DNA from: Pelotomaculum sp. UBA3102
GTDB taxonomy: Bacteria > Bacillota > Desulfotomaculia > Desulfotomaculales > Pelotomaculaceae
DNA length: 15,408 bases
Reading direction: 5' to 3'
Assembly (NCBI GenBank): GCA_002365865.1
Contig: DFAQ01000059.1
Location: forward strand, 1 to 15,408
Shown: positions 6,574 to 13,616 of the stretch, in pieces
How positions within the stretch are numbered: the stretch's first letter is position 1
Layout: every line of letters starts with the position of its first letter
Program-made: the position numbers and the translations under genes
Notes under the pieces: model-generated
Told to the model about the DNA's origin: nothing
What the model saw: the letters and a program-made list of their open reading frames with translations, nothing else
The model's database searches: none

Positions 6574-6634
6574 AGAACCAATTCGCCCCTGTAACCTCAT
6601 TATTAAGGTTGAAGAGAGCCATAATTTACCTGTA

Positions 6635-6675
6635 AATTCCCCCCAAAAGGTACCTGGTACCTTTTGGGGGGAATT
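6635..6675. repeat. 41-nt perfect inverted repeat
   Basis: Left arm 6635-6654 and right arm 6656-6675 are perfect 20-nt complements around a single T; the core contains GGTACC on each side. There is no T tract on either side, so it is not a standard intrinsic terminator, although the RNA would form a very stable hairpin after the transporter operon. The form also fits a short dispersed palindromic repeat. Neighbouring 6574-6634 holds nothing else recognisable. Confidence 0.85.
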
Positions 6676-6718
6676 GGTAATAGTAGAGCTCCCTCCGGCA
6701 TAAATTTTAAATTACTTG

Positions 6719-6748
6719 GTGACATTCATCATTCTGATGTGATATAAT
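6719..6748 (+). promoter_or_regulatory. Promoter of the TrpP-ECF operon
   Basis: GTGACA (6719-6724, 5 of 6 to the -35 consensus), an 18-nt spacer and TATAAT (6743-6748). TG precedes the -10 by one base, making an extended -10. Transcription would start near 6755, about 15 nt before the first GAG triplet of the leader, and give a leader of ~130 nt before the TrpP-like gene. Confidence 0.75.
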
Positions 6749-6769
6749 ACTACCGACAATTACATAAGT

Positions 6770-6812
6770 GAGGTGAGTTGAGCATGAGCTGAGCTGAGCC
6801 GTATTAGCGGAG
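6770..6812 (+). promoter_or_regulatory. Candidate TRAP-binding site: eight (G/U)AG triplets
   Basis: GAG triplets begin at 6770, 6775, 6780, 6786, 6791 and 6796, separated by 2, 2, 3, 2 and 2 nt; then UAG at 6805 and GAG at 6810, 2 nt apart. Tandem (G/U)AG with 2-3 nt spacers is the recognition pattern of TRAP (MtrB), the tryptophan-activated 11-mer of Bacillus. The segment lies in the leader of a TrpP-like gene and overlaps a possible antiterminator strand (6795-6800). TRAP itself is not encoded in the window. Confidence 0.7.
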
Positions 6813-6836
6813 GGGGTTTTTTATTTGTGTGCGATT

Positions 6837-6861
6837 AACTGGGCTCGTGGCCCGGTTTTTG
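6837..6861 (+). terminator. Leader attenuator terminator before the TrpP-like gene
   Basis: CTGGGC (6839-6844) pairs with GCCCGG (6850-6855), extended by A-U pairs to 6837, with a 5-nt loop and then TTTTT at 6856-6860. It lies between promoter and gene, so it must act as an attenuator. GAGCC at 6796-6800 can pair with GGCUC at 6842-6846 (plus one G-U pair), breaking the terminator. TRAP bound to the GAG triplets would block that pairing and favour termination. Confidence 0.75.
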
Positions 6862-6886
6862 TAATTTTAAGGAGGTTAGTTAAACA

Positions 6887-7450
6887 ATGAGCAATCCGGT
6901 TTTAGAAACGGAATTAAACGGCGCCGGGATGGCCCGTACCAAGCAAATCGCGCTGGTTGCCGTTTTGATTGCCATCGGGGCGGTTCTGCGCGCGTTCACC
7001 CCGCCGATAGCGGGGATCACACCGAATTTTGTCATCGCCATGTATTGCCTGGCAATCCTGCTGGTCCGCCCCAACTTCCGCGGTTCCATCGGGATCGGAC
7101 TGGTAGGCGGGGCGGTGGCCATGATCTTTTCCAAATCTCCGATCCCCTACCTGAACTTGATTTCCGAACCGGCCGGTGCCCTCGGCTGCGTCCTGATCGC
7201 CCGGTATCTGCCGGAACTGTCGCTGGCCAAATATTCATTCAAGCCCTGTCTCGCCACCACCATCGGCACCCTGGTCAGCGGAACGGTATACATCACCCTG
7301 AACTTCAATTTCGCCCTGAGCCTGCCTCCGGAAAAAATAATGCTGCTCTGGCAAACCGCTTTCGTAACCGTAGTGATCCCGGTGGCGGTAATCAACGCGG
7401 TGCTGACCCAAATACTGTACGCGCCGGCAAAAAAATTTTTGAAAATCTAG
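6887..7450 (+). CDS. trpP: TrpP-like S component of an ECF transporter (probable tryptophan importer)
   Basis: This 187-residue integral membrane protein has about six hydrophobic segments. It resembles my recollection of B. subtilis TrpP along its length: IGAVLRAFTPPIAGITPNF, GLVGGAVAMIFSKSPIPYLN, GTLVSGTVYI and VVIPVAVINAV all have near-equivalents there. S components bind the substrate and dock on EcfT. The leader carries a TRAP-like site, independent support for tryptophan as substrate. AAGGAGG lies 11 nt before the ATG at 6887; the internal Met15 lacks a ribosome site. It is followed by two ECF ATPases and an EcfT, so it has a dedicated energizing module. Specificity remains inference from family and regulation. 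Confidence 0.78.
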   Translation: MSNPVLETELNGAGMARTKQIALVAVLIAIGAVLRAFTPPIAGITPNFVIAMYCLAILLVRPNFRGSIGIGLVGGAVAMIFSKSPIPYLNLISEPAGALGCVLIARYLPELSLAKYSFKPCLATTIGTLVSGTVYITLNFNFALSLPPEKIMLLWQTAFVTVVIPVAVINAVLTQILYAPAKKFLKI

Positions 7451-7471
7451 CTTCGAAAGGGTGTTCTTACC

Positions 7472-8314
7472 TTGACCCTGCTGAAAATTGAAAACTTAAC
7501 TTTCAGCTATCCCCAATCAATCCAGCCGGCGCTGAAAAACATAAATTTAGCTATTAAAAAAGGATCCTTTACCGGCATTACCGGACCTACCGGAGCGGGC
7601 AAGAGCACCCTGGCCTACTGTCTGAACGGCATCATCCCCCACTTTCAAGGGGGAAAGCTCGGGGGGCAAATCAACCTCCGGGGGGATTCGCTTTTTACCC
7701 TGGGCACCGCCCAAATTTCCCGCGTGGTAGGCAGCGTGTTCCAGGATCCCGATGCGCAGATTATTTCCGCCGATGTGGAACAGGAGGTGGCCTTCGGCCC
7801 GGAAAACCTGGGAGTTCCGCCCGAGGAAATAGAGCAGCGTATCGCCGAAGCCCTTTACCTTACGGGGATCTCCGGACTGCGCCGCCGTCCGACCACAGTT
7901 TTGTCAGGCGGCCAAAAGCAACGGCTGGCCATCGCTGCCGCCCTGGCCGTGCTCCCGGAAATTCTTTTGCTGGATGAGCCTACCTCGGAACTGGATCCGG
8001 CGGGAACTGAAGAAATATTTCAGGTGCTCAAAAAGTTAAACCGCGAGCACGGGATCACGATAATTATTATCGAGCAGAAAACCGAGCAGTTGGCCACCCA
8101 TGCCGACAGAATCGTCGTTTTGAACGAAGGGGCCGTGGTCATGGACGATCACCCCCGGCAGGTTTTTTCAAAGCAGCAAACCCTCGAGGCCGTCGGCGTA
8201 CGCATACCCCAGGTTGCCGGGCTGGCGGGAATGATCGGCGTAAACGACCGGACGCCCCTTCCTTTAACGGTGGAACAGGCGCACAGGTTTATAGAAAGAA
8301 TACTGCGGAGGTAA
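7472..8314 (+). CDS. ECF transporter ATPase (EcfA-type), first subunit, with Gln at the H-loop position
   Basis: This 280-residue ABC ATPase starts at TTG 7472, preceded by GAAAGGGTG about 9 nt upstream. Walker A is GPTGAGKST (38-46), the Q-loop VFQDPDAQ (Gln91), the signature LSGGQ (144-148) and Walker B ILLLDE (164-169). Where the switch histidine is expected the sequence reads IIIIEQKTE, so Gln202 replaces His. The partner ATPase has a normal THD. The two probably form an asymmetric heterodimer that powers the TrpP-like S component through EcfT. The C-terminal ~60 residues are the extra domain common in ECF ATPases. The gene is 21 nt after trpP and 4 nt before the next gene. Confidence 0.93.
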   Translation: MTLLKIENLTFSYPQSIQPALKNINLAIKKGSFTGITGPTGAGKSTLAYCLNGIIPHFQGGKLGGQINLRGDSLFTLGTAQISRVVGSVFQDPDAQIISADVEQEVAFGPENLGVPPEEIEQRIAEALYLTGISGLRRRPTTVLSGGQKQRLAIAAALAVLPEILLLDEPTSELDPAGTEEIFQVLKKLNREHGITIIIIEQKTEQLATHADRIVVLNEGAVVMDDHPRQVFSKQQTLEAVGVRIPQVAGLAGMIGVNDRTPLPLTVEQAHRFIERILRR

Positions 8315-8318
8315 GGTC

Positions 8319-9164
8319 ATGAACCGGCAAGTGCTTATCAAGGCAGAAAACCTGACTTTTAAATACGGCACCGAACCGCCGGTGCTGAGAAACATTTCAT
8401 TAGAGATCGCCAGGGGGGAATGTGTCGCAGTAATCGGACAGAACGGCGCCGGTAAAACCACCCTGGCCAAGCATTTTAACGGGATGCTCAAGCCGGTTTC
8501 CGGGAAGGTCTACGTGGGAGGCAGGGATACCGAACGACTCAAGGTTTCCGTTCTGGCCCGCACGGTGGGTTACGTCTTTCAGAATCCCGACCACCAGATC
8601 TTTCACGATACGGTCGGCAAGGAAGTGGCCTTCGGATTAAAAAATTTCGACCTGCCGGGCAAAGTAATTGAGGAAAGGGTAACTGCCGCCCTGGAAACGG
8701 TAGGGCTTACCGCCCACCACGCAACCTACCCCTTCAACCTGAGCAAGGGCCAGAGGCAGAGGGTGGCCCTGGCCTCGGTACTGGCGATGCAAACAGAGGT
8801 AATCGTTCTGGATGAACCGACCACCGGCCAGGACTACCGGGAATCCATGCAGATCATGAATCTGGTCAAAAAACTGAACCAAAACGGCCATACCGTTATT
8901 TTTATCACTCATGACATGGCCCTGGTGGCGGAATTTGCTCAGAGGGCAATAGTTCTCTGTAACGGGGAGATCCTGGCGGACGGCGGCGTGCGTTCCATTT
9001 TCAGCCGGCCGGAACTGCTGAAAGAAACCTTCCTGAAGCCGCCCCAGATAACCGCCCTGGCGCAAAGCCTGAACCGGTACGCCATCCCCCCGGACGTCTT
9101 GAAGGTTAAGGAGATGTATGAACTGCTGAAAGCGAGAGGTGAGGAAATTGGCTGCTTTAGTTGA
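8319..9164 (+). CDS. ECF transporter ATPase (EcfA-type), second subunit
   Basis: This 281-residue ABC ATPase has a complete catalytic set: Walker A GQNGAGKTT (40-48), Q-loop VFQNPDHQ (Gln88), signature LSKGQ (141-145), Walker B VIVLDE (161-166) and H-loop ITHD (His198). GGAGGTAAGG lies just before the ATG at 8319. It is the likely heterodimer partner of the preceding ATPase. Its 3' end overlaps the EcfT gene by 17 nt, which suggests coupled synthesis. It is cytoplasmic and bound to the EcfT coupling helices, and provides energy for uptake by the TrpP-like S component. Confidence 0.94.
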   Translation: MNRQVLIKAENLTFKYGTEPPVLRNISLEIARGECVAVIGQNGAGKTTLAKHFNGMLKPVSGKVYVGGRDTERLKVSVLARTVGYVFQNPDHQIFHDTVGKEVAFGLKNFDLPGKVIEERVTAALETVGLTAHHATYPFNLSKGQRQRVALASVLAMQTEVIVLDEPTTGQDYRESMQIMNLVKKLNQNGHTVIFITHDMALVAEFAQRAIVLCNGEILADGGVRSIFSRPELLKETFLKPPQITALAQSLNRYAIPPDVLKVKEMYELLKARGEEIGCFS

Positions 9165-9939
9165 GTATATTCATGAAGATTCCCCGGTCCACCGTTTGAA
9201 TGCACTGACTAAAATTTTCTGGGCTCTTTTTACCCTGGGCTTCGGACTCCTTTTTAACGATTACCGTTACCTGCTGGCCCTGCTGGCCTCCGTCCTGCTG
9301 GTGGCGGCCTCGGCCCGGGTTTTGCAAAGCCTGCTGCCCGTAATCTCCGGGCTTACCGTCTTTGCAATGATTCTTTTTCTGATCCAAGCATTATTTTACA
9401 ACCAGGGGCAGGTGCTTTTTTACCTGATTCCCGGAGTGGACCGGGTGCCCGTTACCGTTCAGGGGCTGCTCTCGGGACTGGCCATGGCCGCCCGGATGAT
9501 GACGATAATCCTCAGTTTCCTGGTTTTCCTTACCGCCACCCGGACCCAGGACATAGTTTTAACCCTGGTGGAAAAATTTAAAATTCCTTATGATTACGCC
9601 TTTATGTTTCTGACTGCCCTGCGTTTCATCCCCAGCTTTCTTAATGAAGTAAAAATGGTCAGCGACGCCCAGCAGGCACGGGGACACTCAATAGGAGGAA
9701 TAAATCCTTTTAAAAAAATCAAATCCTACGCCCCGGTAACGATCCCGCTCGTACTCCTTTCAATTAATAAAGCAGAAAACATTGCCATGGCAATGGAAAC
9801 TAGAGGCTATTGCGGCGGAAACCGGACCTGCCTGAGGGATACCAGGATGGGGCGCACGGACTACTTACTGACTGCTGCTTTGATTTTGCTGCTGGCATCA
9901 AGCGCGACCGCCCGCGCCGCCGGGTACGGGGTAATGTGA
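9148..9939 (+). CDS. EcfT transmembrane component of the ECF transporter
   Basis: This 263-residue membrane protein starts at TTG 9148, 6 nt after GAGGTGAG. A GTG at 9139 would add three residues but has no ribosome site. The N-terminus reads EYIHEDSPVHRLNALTKI, the usual EcfT opening (Asp/Ser-Pro-x-His-Arg-Leu-x-x-x-Thr-Lys). The two coupling motifs are present: DAQQARGHS and METRGYCGG; the second has Thr for the usual Ala before Arg-Gly. These bind the ATPases. It is the last gene of the operon and ends 11 nt from the convergent cysteine synthase, with no clear terminator between them. Confidence 0.92.
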   Translation: MAALVEYIHEDSPVHRLNALTKIFWALFTLGFGLLFNDYRYLLALLASVLLVAASARVLQSLLPVISGLTVFAMILFLIQALFYNQGQVLFYLIPGVDRVPVTVQGLLSGLAMAARMMTIILSFLVFLTATRTQDIVLTLVEKFKIPYDYAFMFLTALRFIPSFLNEVKMVSDAQQARGHSIGGINPFKKIKSYAPVTIPLVLLSINKAENIAMAMETRGYCGGNRTCLRDTRMGRTDYLLTAALILLLASSATARAAGYGVM

Positions 9940-9950
9940 GTCAAACCCGG

Positions 9951-10859
9951 TTAAGGAGAACATTTGGCACAGATCGACCTGAACAGCGTGGTGCTTAAGT
10001 ACCGGTCCCCCCGGTCCGGCAAAATTGTAACTATGTTGCCGGACTTCATTTTTTTTGCCATACGCAGGGCCCCTGCCACCGCTGCGCCGCTGGACATGCC
10101 CACAAACACACCTTCCCTAACAGTAAGCAACCTGGCGGTTTCAAAAGCCTCATCATCTTCAATATTAATTTTTTCATCCAGTAAATCAGGCTGATAAATC
10201 TTGGGGACCATAGCTTCCTCCATATTTTTCAAGCCCTGGATGGTATGTCCCCTGAAAGGCTCTACCCCGACAATCCTGATCCCGGGGTTTTTCTGTTTCA
10301 GGTACCTACCCGTTCCCATCAGGGTACCGGTGGTGCCCATTCCCACAACCAGCACGTCAATCTTACCTTCTGCTTGAGTAAATATCTCGGGTCCGGTGGT
10401 TTCATAATGGGCCAGGGGATTATTTTCGTTTTCAAACTGATTGGGCATATAATATTTACCCGGCTCTTCCTTCATAATCCGGTAAGCTTCCCTGATCGCC
10501 CCGTCGGTCCCCTCTTCAGCAGGAGTAAGGATCACCTCGGCGCCGTAAGCTTCCAGTATCCGGCTTCTTTCCGTACTGACACATCCCGGTATCACGAGTT
10601 TAACTTTATATTCCTTTGCCGCCCCGATCATGGCTATGGCGATGCCTGTATTCCCGGACGAAGGTTCCAGTATCACTTTCCCCCTGGTAAGCTCCCCGGA
10701 TTCTTCGGCTTTTTTGATCATATAATAAGCCGGGCGATCTTTGATTGAACCGCCGGGGTTACCTCCTTCCAGTTTGCCGTAAATCTTTACGCCCGATATA
10801 CCGTTCAAATTTTTCAATTCAACCAGCGGGGTGTTGCCGATGGCAGCCAGTATACTCAT
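9951..10859 (-). CDS. cysM: Cysteine synthase, CysM-like PLP enzyme
   Basis: This 302-residue fold-type II PLP enzyme makes cysteine from O-acetylserine (or a related activated serine) and a sulfur donor. The PLP lysine is Lys40 in NPGGSIKDRPA. The phosphate/substrate loop is EPSSGNTG (65-72), GMGTTGTLMGTGRYL is the glycine loop and MSSGAAVAGAL the later active-site segment. The C-terminus ILPDRGDRYLSTTLF and the KDRPA sequence are closer to CysM than to CysK as I know them, but the split is not certain. AGGAGG lies 7 nt before the ATG at 10859. The gene stands alone, 126 nt downstream of the ABC importer operon and convergent with the EcfT gene. That importer could supply a sulfur source (inference only). 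Confidence 0.92.
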   Translation of the reverse strand: MSILAAIGNTPLVELKNLNGISGVKIYGKLEGGNPGGSIKDRPAYYMIKKAEESGELTRGKVILEPSSGNTGIAIAMIGAAKEYKVKLVIPGCVSTERSRILEAYGAEVILTPAEEGTDGAIREAYRIMKEEPGKYYMPNQFENENNPLAHYETTGPEIFTQAEGKIDVLVVGMGTTGTLMGTGRYLKQKNPGIRIVGVEPFRGHTIQGLKNMEEAMVPKIYQPDLLDEKINIEDDEAFETARLLTVREGVFVGMSSGAAVAGALRMAKKMKSGNIVTILPDRGDRYLSTTLFRSICAKCSP

Positions 10860-10985
10860 TGCGGCGCCTCCTCTATACTCTTATAATAATTCAACCTGCT
10901 ATTTACAATATTCAAACGGTCTTCTTTGCTATTAAGTTCTCCCTAGTATATTCGTCGTAACCGGCCGGATTCCTCTAGGGCGGGG

Positions 10986-11717
10986 TTATTTATATACACT
11001 TTCAGACCGGAGCAAGGCGAGCATGCGGTCGTGAAGCCCCGGCAACGGTTCCCGCGCAATGCTGCGTTCTTCCAGGGGAACGTTTATTTCAACCGTGTCA
11101 ACAGGAAAAGTAGGCTTGGCAGAAAGCACCAGAACGCGATGCCCGAGCAGCAGGGCCTCCATAATGTCATGGGTGACAAACACAATAGTCCGACGGGTTT
11201 CCCGCCACATCCGCGCTACCTGCCCGACCAGCCCGAGCCTCAGCGGCGTGTCCAGGGATTTGAAGGGTTCATCGAGGAGGAGCAGGCCGTGCGGAAAGGC
11301 AAAAGCCCGGCCCAGTGCCAGGCGCTGCTTCATTCCCCCGCTGAGGGTTTTGGGGTAATGGTCCCGGTATTCGTAGAGTCCCATCATCTTTAAGTAATAA
11401 TCGATCAGTTCCCGGCGCCGCTCCGCAGTTTCAACGTCGCGCAGAACAAAGTCAATGTTCCCGGCCACCGTTTTCCACAGCAACAACCTGGGTTCCTGGA
11501 AAACATAGCTCACCCGCAACTCCTCAACCCCGCTTATGCTGCCGGAATCAGGCTGTTCAAGCCCCGCCAGCATTTGCAGCAAGGTTGTTTTACCGCATCC
11601 CGAGGGACCGATGATGCTGATGATTTTACCGGTTTCAACCTGCAGGGAAAAGCTTTGAAAAACCCTGGTGCCGCCCAGGGTCTTATAAATATTATCAAAC
11701 CTGATCAACCGCTTCAC
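10986..11717 (-). CDS. ABC importer ATPase, nitrate/sulfonate/taurine family
   Basis: This 243-residue ATPase has all motifs: Walker A GPSGCGKTT (37-45), Q-loop VFQEPRLL (Gln74), signature LSGGM (125-129), Walker B LLLLDE (145-150) and VTHD (His183). DEPFKSLD follows the pattern of the SsuB/TauB/NrtD group. The start is GTG at 11717, in a GTGA overlap with the permease stop; its own ribosome site is weak, so translation is probably coupled. It is the last gene of a three-gene importer read from the lipoprotein. The substrate cannot be read from the ATPase. Confidence 0.94.
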   Translation of the reverse strand: MKRLIRFDNIYKTLGGTRVFQSFSLQVETGKIISIIGPSGCGKTTLLQMLAGLEQPDSGSISGVEELRVSYVFQEPRLLLWKTVAGNIDFVLRDVETAERRRELIDYYLKMMGLYEYRDHYPKTLSGGMKQRLALGRAFAFPHGLLLLDEPFKSLDTPLRLGLVGQVARMWRETRRTIVFVTHDIMEALLLGHRVLVLSAKPTFPVDTVEINVPLEERSIAREPLPGLHDRMLALLRSESVYK

Positions 11718-12466
11718 ATCCAGTGGCTTAATTTTTGTTTGGTCAAGTAGGCCAGCAGGCGGTCGCTCACCAGGCCGAGCCCAATTAAAAACAGGGTCCA
11801 GGAAAAAAGAGCCGCCGTTTCCAGGTTCATGCGGGCTTCAGCCATGCCAGCCCCGATGCCGGTATGAACGCTTAAAAACTCCGACATGGCCACCGCCTTC
11901 CAGGTCACTCCCAGGGCGCTCGACATGCCTGCCATGAGGTACGGGGCCACCTGCGGCAGGTAAATTTCCCTGACCACCCTGGACTTCCCGACCCGGAAAA
12001 CGGCGGCCATCTGCAGCAACTGCTTGTCGATACTTTTTACTCCCTGGATGGTGTTGATAATAACCAGCGGAACGGTGGTTACAAAAACAACAAAAACCGG
12101 GACCCTGCTGAAACCCAGCCAGATCATGGCCAGCAGCAGCCACGAAACCAGCGGGGTCACCTGGAAAACCACCACCAGGGGGCGGAGCAGGCTTGCGGCC
12201 GTCTGGTTGAGACCAATCAGCAGGCCCACCGCGGTACCGGCAACCACAGCCAGGCTAAATCCCGTCAAGCCACGGACAATGGAGTGTGAGCCGTGCTCCC
12301 AAAACTGACCGCCGGACAGGAGAGAAAAAAAAGCCCGCGCCACCTCAACCGGGGACGGTATGATCACGTGGTGGTAAAAAAGCGAAGCCACTTGCCATAC
12401 CGCTAAAAAAAAGACCAAACCGAAAAGGGGCGATAAGCCACTAATCAGCCAGGAAGAATTTTTCAT
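11714..12466 (-). CDS. ABC importer permease, nitrate/sulfonate/taurine family (BPD transport type 1)
   Basis: This 250-residue membrane protein has about six spans. The N-terminal WQVASLFYHHVIIPSPVEV is typical of SsuC/TauC-type permeases. The EAA loop near residues 155-175 (AAVFRVGKSRVVREIYLPQV) meets the ATPase. The ATG at 12466 lies 26 nt inside the 3' end of the binding-protein gene, with GGAAGG upstream. The 3' end overlaps the ATPase by 4 nt, so the three genes are tightly coupled. The protein is in the cytoplasmic membrane and works as a homodimer in the family. Substrate is unknown. Confidence 0.93.
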   Translation of the reverse strand: MKNSSWLISGLSPLFGLVFFLAVWQVASLFYHHVIIPSPVEVARAFFSLLSGGQFWEHGSHSIVRGLTGFSLAVVAGTAVGLLIGLNQTAASLLRPLVVVFQVTPLVSWLLLAMIWLGFSRVPVFVVFVTTVPLVIINTIQGVKSIDKQLLQMAAVFRVGKSRVVREIYLPQVAPYLMAGMSSALGVTWKAVAMSEFLSVHTGIGAGMAEARMNLETAALFSWTLFLIGLGLVSDRLLAYLTKQKLSHWM

Positions 12467-13433
12467 CAGGAACCTTCCCTCCCACCATTTCCGGTGAAAA
12501 TTCCTTTAATCGCGAGAGGTAGGTGGTAACATCCCCCGCGGCCGCGGCACCTCTGACAAAATCCAGGCGGGTGCGCTCCATGCTCTTGACGAATACAGGG
12601 GCCGGAAGGTTCAAGTTTTCTTCCACGAGGCGGCCCGCTTCGGCCGGGCTGTCCTCAATCCAGCTCAGCGCCCCCGCGTACGCCTGTTGGACGGCAGCAA
12701 CAGCATCCGGGTACGCGCGGGCAAATTCGTTACGCACTACCATACCGGCCTGGGGCAACTTGGCCGTACCTCCTTCAAACTGCTGCCAGTCGGCGTAAAA
12801 ATCCCTCACCACCCGCGCCCGGCTGTTTTGCATTAACACCCGGGTCAGTAACGGTTCCGGCAACACGGCATTTTCCGCCATGCCGTTGATCATCGTCTGT
12901 GCGATTTGGGTTGACTCCAGGTAGGTAATTTTTACGTCCCCTGCTTTTAAACCGTTTTTATTCAGCAGGTAGCGGGTGAGAACGTCGGGCGTGGACCCGC
13001 GGGAACCCACGTAAAGCTCGCCTCCCTTCAGGTCCGCCCATTCCTGAACCCGGTCGACCACCGACACGAGATAGAGAATGCCCCAGGTGCTGACATCGGC
13101 CAGGGATATATCTACGTTTTTATTGTAAAGCTTGGACGCCAGGTTGACGGACATGATTGTAAAATCCGCCTCGCCCTTGATCAAGCGGGTTGTCGCTTCC
13201 TCATCGGACTTATAAACAACCATTTCCAGGTCCGTACCCGGCAAACCGTCCTCCACCATCTTGAAAACCGGTGCGGACGGGGGGCCGACTGGGACCTGGA
13301 CCGTAATTTTTTCCGGCAACCGGTCCCGGCCCGCATCATTGCCGGCGTTGTTCCCCGCTCCGCACCCGGCGCCAAACAACAGTACGGCCGGGAACATCAG
13401 GGCCGCAATTAATTTTTTTATTGACAAAGACAT
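12441..13433 (-). CDS. ABC importer substrate-binding lipoprotein (NMT1/SsuA-like)
   Basis: This 330-residue protein has a lipoprotein signal peptide: a KK charge, a hydrophobic core and the lipobox-like LFGAGC, giving a lipidated Cys24. A Gly/Asn-rich linker (about 25-35) follows. The mature part begins VQVPVGPPSAPVFKMVEDG and contains GEADFTIMSVNLASKLY and YVGSRGSTPDVLTRYLL, consistent with the nitrate/sulfonate/taurine and thiamine-precursor binding-protein superfamily (COG0715). AAGGGGG precedes the ATG at 13433. It would capture ligand outside the membrane and deliver it to the permease. Candidate ligands include a sulfonate, nitrate or a pyrimidine. No TPP riboswitch is seen upstream, which argues weakly against a thiamine precursor. 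Confidence 0.9.
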   Translation of the reverse strand: MSLSIKKLIAALMFPAVLLFGAGCGAGNNAGNDAGRDRLPEKITVQVPVGPPSAPVFKMVEDGLPGTDLEMVVYKSDEEATTRLIKGEADFTIMSVNLASKLYNKNVDISLADVSTWGILYLVSVVDRVQEWADLKGGELYVGSRGSTPDVLTRYLLNKNGLKAGDVKITYLESTQIAQTMINGMAENAVLPEPLLTRVLMQNSRARVVRDFYADWQQFEGGTAKLPQAGMVVRNEFARAYPDAVAAVQQAYAGALSWIEDSPAEAGRLVEENLNLPAPVFVKSMERTRLDFVRGAAAAGDVTTYLSRLKEFSPEMVGGKVPDEKFFLAD

Positions 13434-13477
13434 GATCTTGCCCCCTTTTCAAGGTATGATAATACATATCAACTCAA

Positions 13478-13507
13478 ATTATAATTATTTAGAAAATAAT
13501 ATCTTAA
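13478..13507 (-). promoter_or_regulatory. Candidate promoter of the ABC importer operon
   Basis: On the minus strand TTAAGA (13507-13502; 4 of 6 to the -35 consensus), an 18-nt spacer and TATAAT (13483-13478) lie 45 nt before the lipoprotein start. A short dyad TGATA-N5-TATCA (13457-13471) lies just downstream of the -10 and could be an operator. The region is very AT-rich, so chance matches are possible. Confidence 0.45.
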
Positions 13508-13557
13508 TTAAATTTCCATTTCAATACCCGGTGGAAAAATCCTTGTCTCCATACCCA

Positions 13558-13589
13558 AAGGAGCCGTTCAACTGTAACCACGGCTCCTT
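13558..13589 (-). terminator. Hairpin downstream of cbiO (weak terminator or leader element)
   Basis: AAGGAGCCGT (13558-13567) and ACGGCTCCTT (13580-13589) form a perfect 10-bp stem with a 12-nt loop, 28 nt past the CbiO stop on the minus strand. Only CTCCTTT follows, so the U tract is short. A second hairpin (TTTCCA 13513-13518 with TGGAAA 13532-13537) follows 20 nt later and runs into UUUAAU. Together they probably end the cbiQO transcript. Confidence 0.55.
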
Positions 13590-13616
13590 GGCTTTAAAAT
13601 ATTATCTGGTTATAAT

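Noticed and set aside
6755..6886. T-box, TPP or folate riboswitch before the ECF S gene
   Set aside because: No T-box sequence, no CUGAGA-type TPP core and no folate-aptamer pattern; the GAG triplets and the TrpP-like gene fit TRAP better.
10860..10985. Small dyad TAACC/GGTTA as terminator of the ABC importer operon
   Set aside because: Only a 5-bp stem with a long interior and no U tract; too weak to call.
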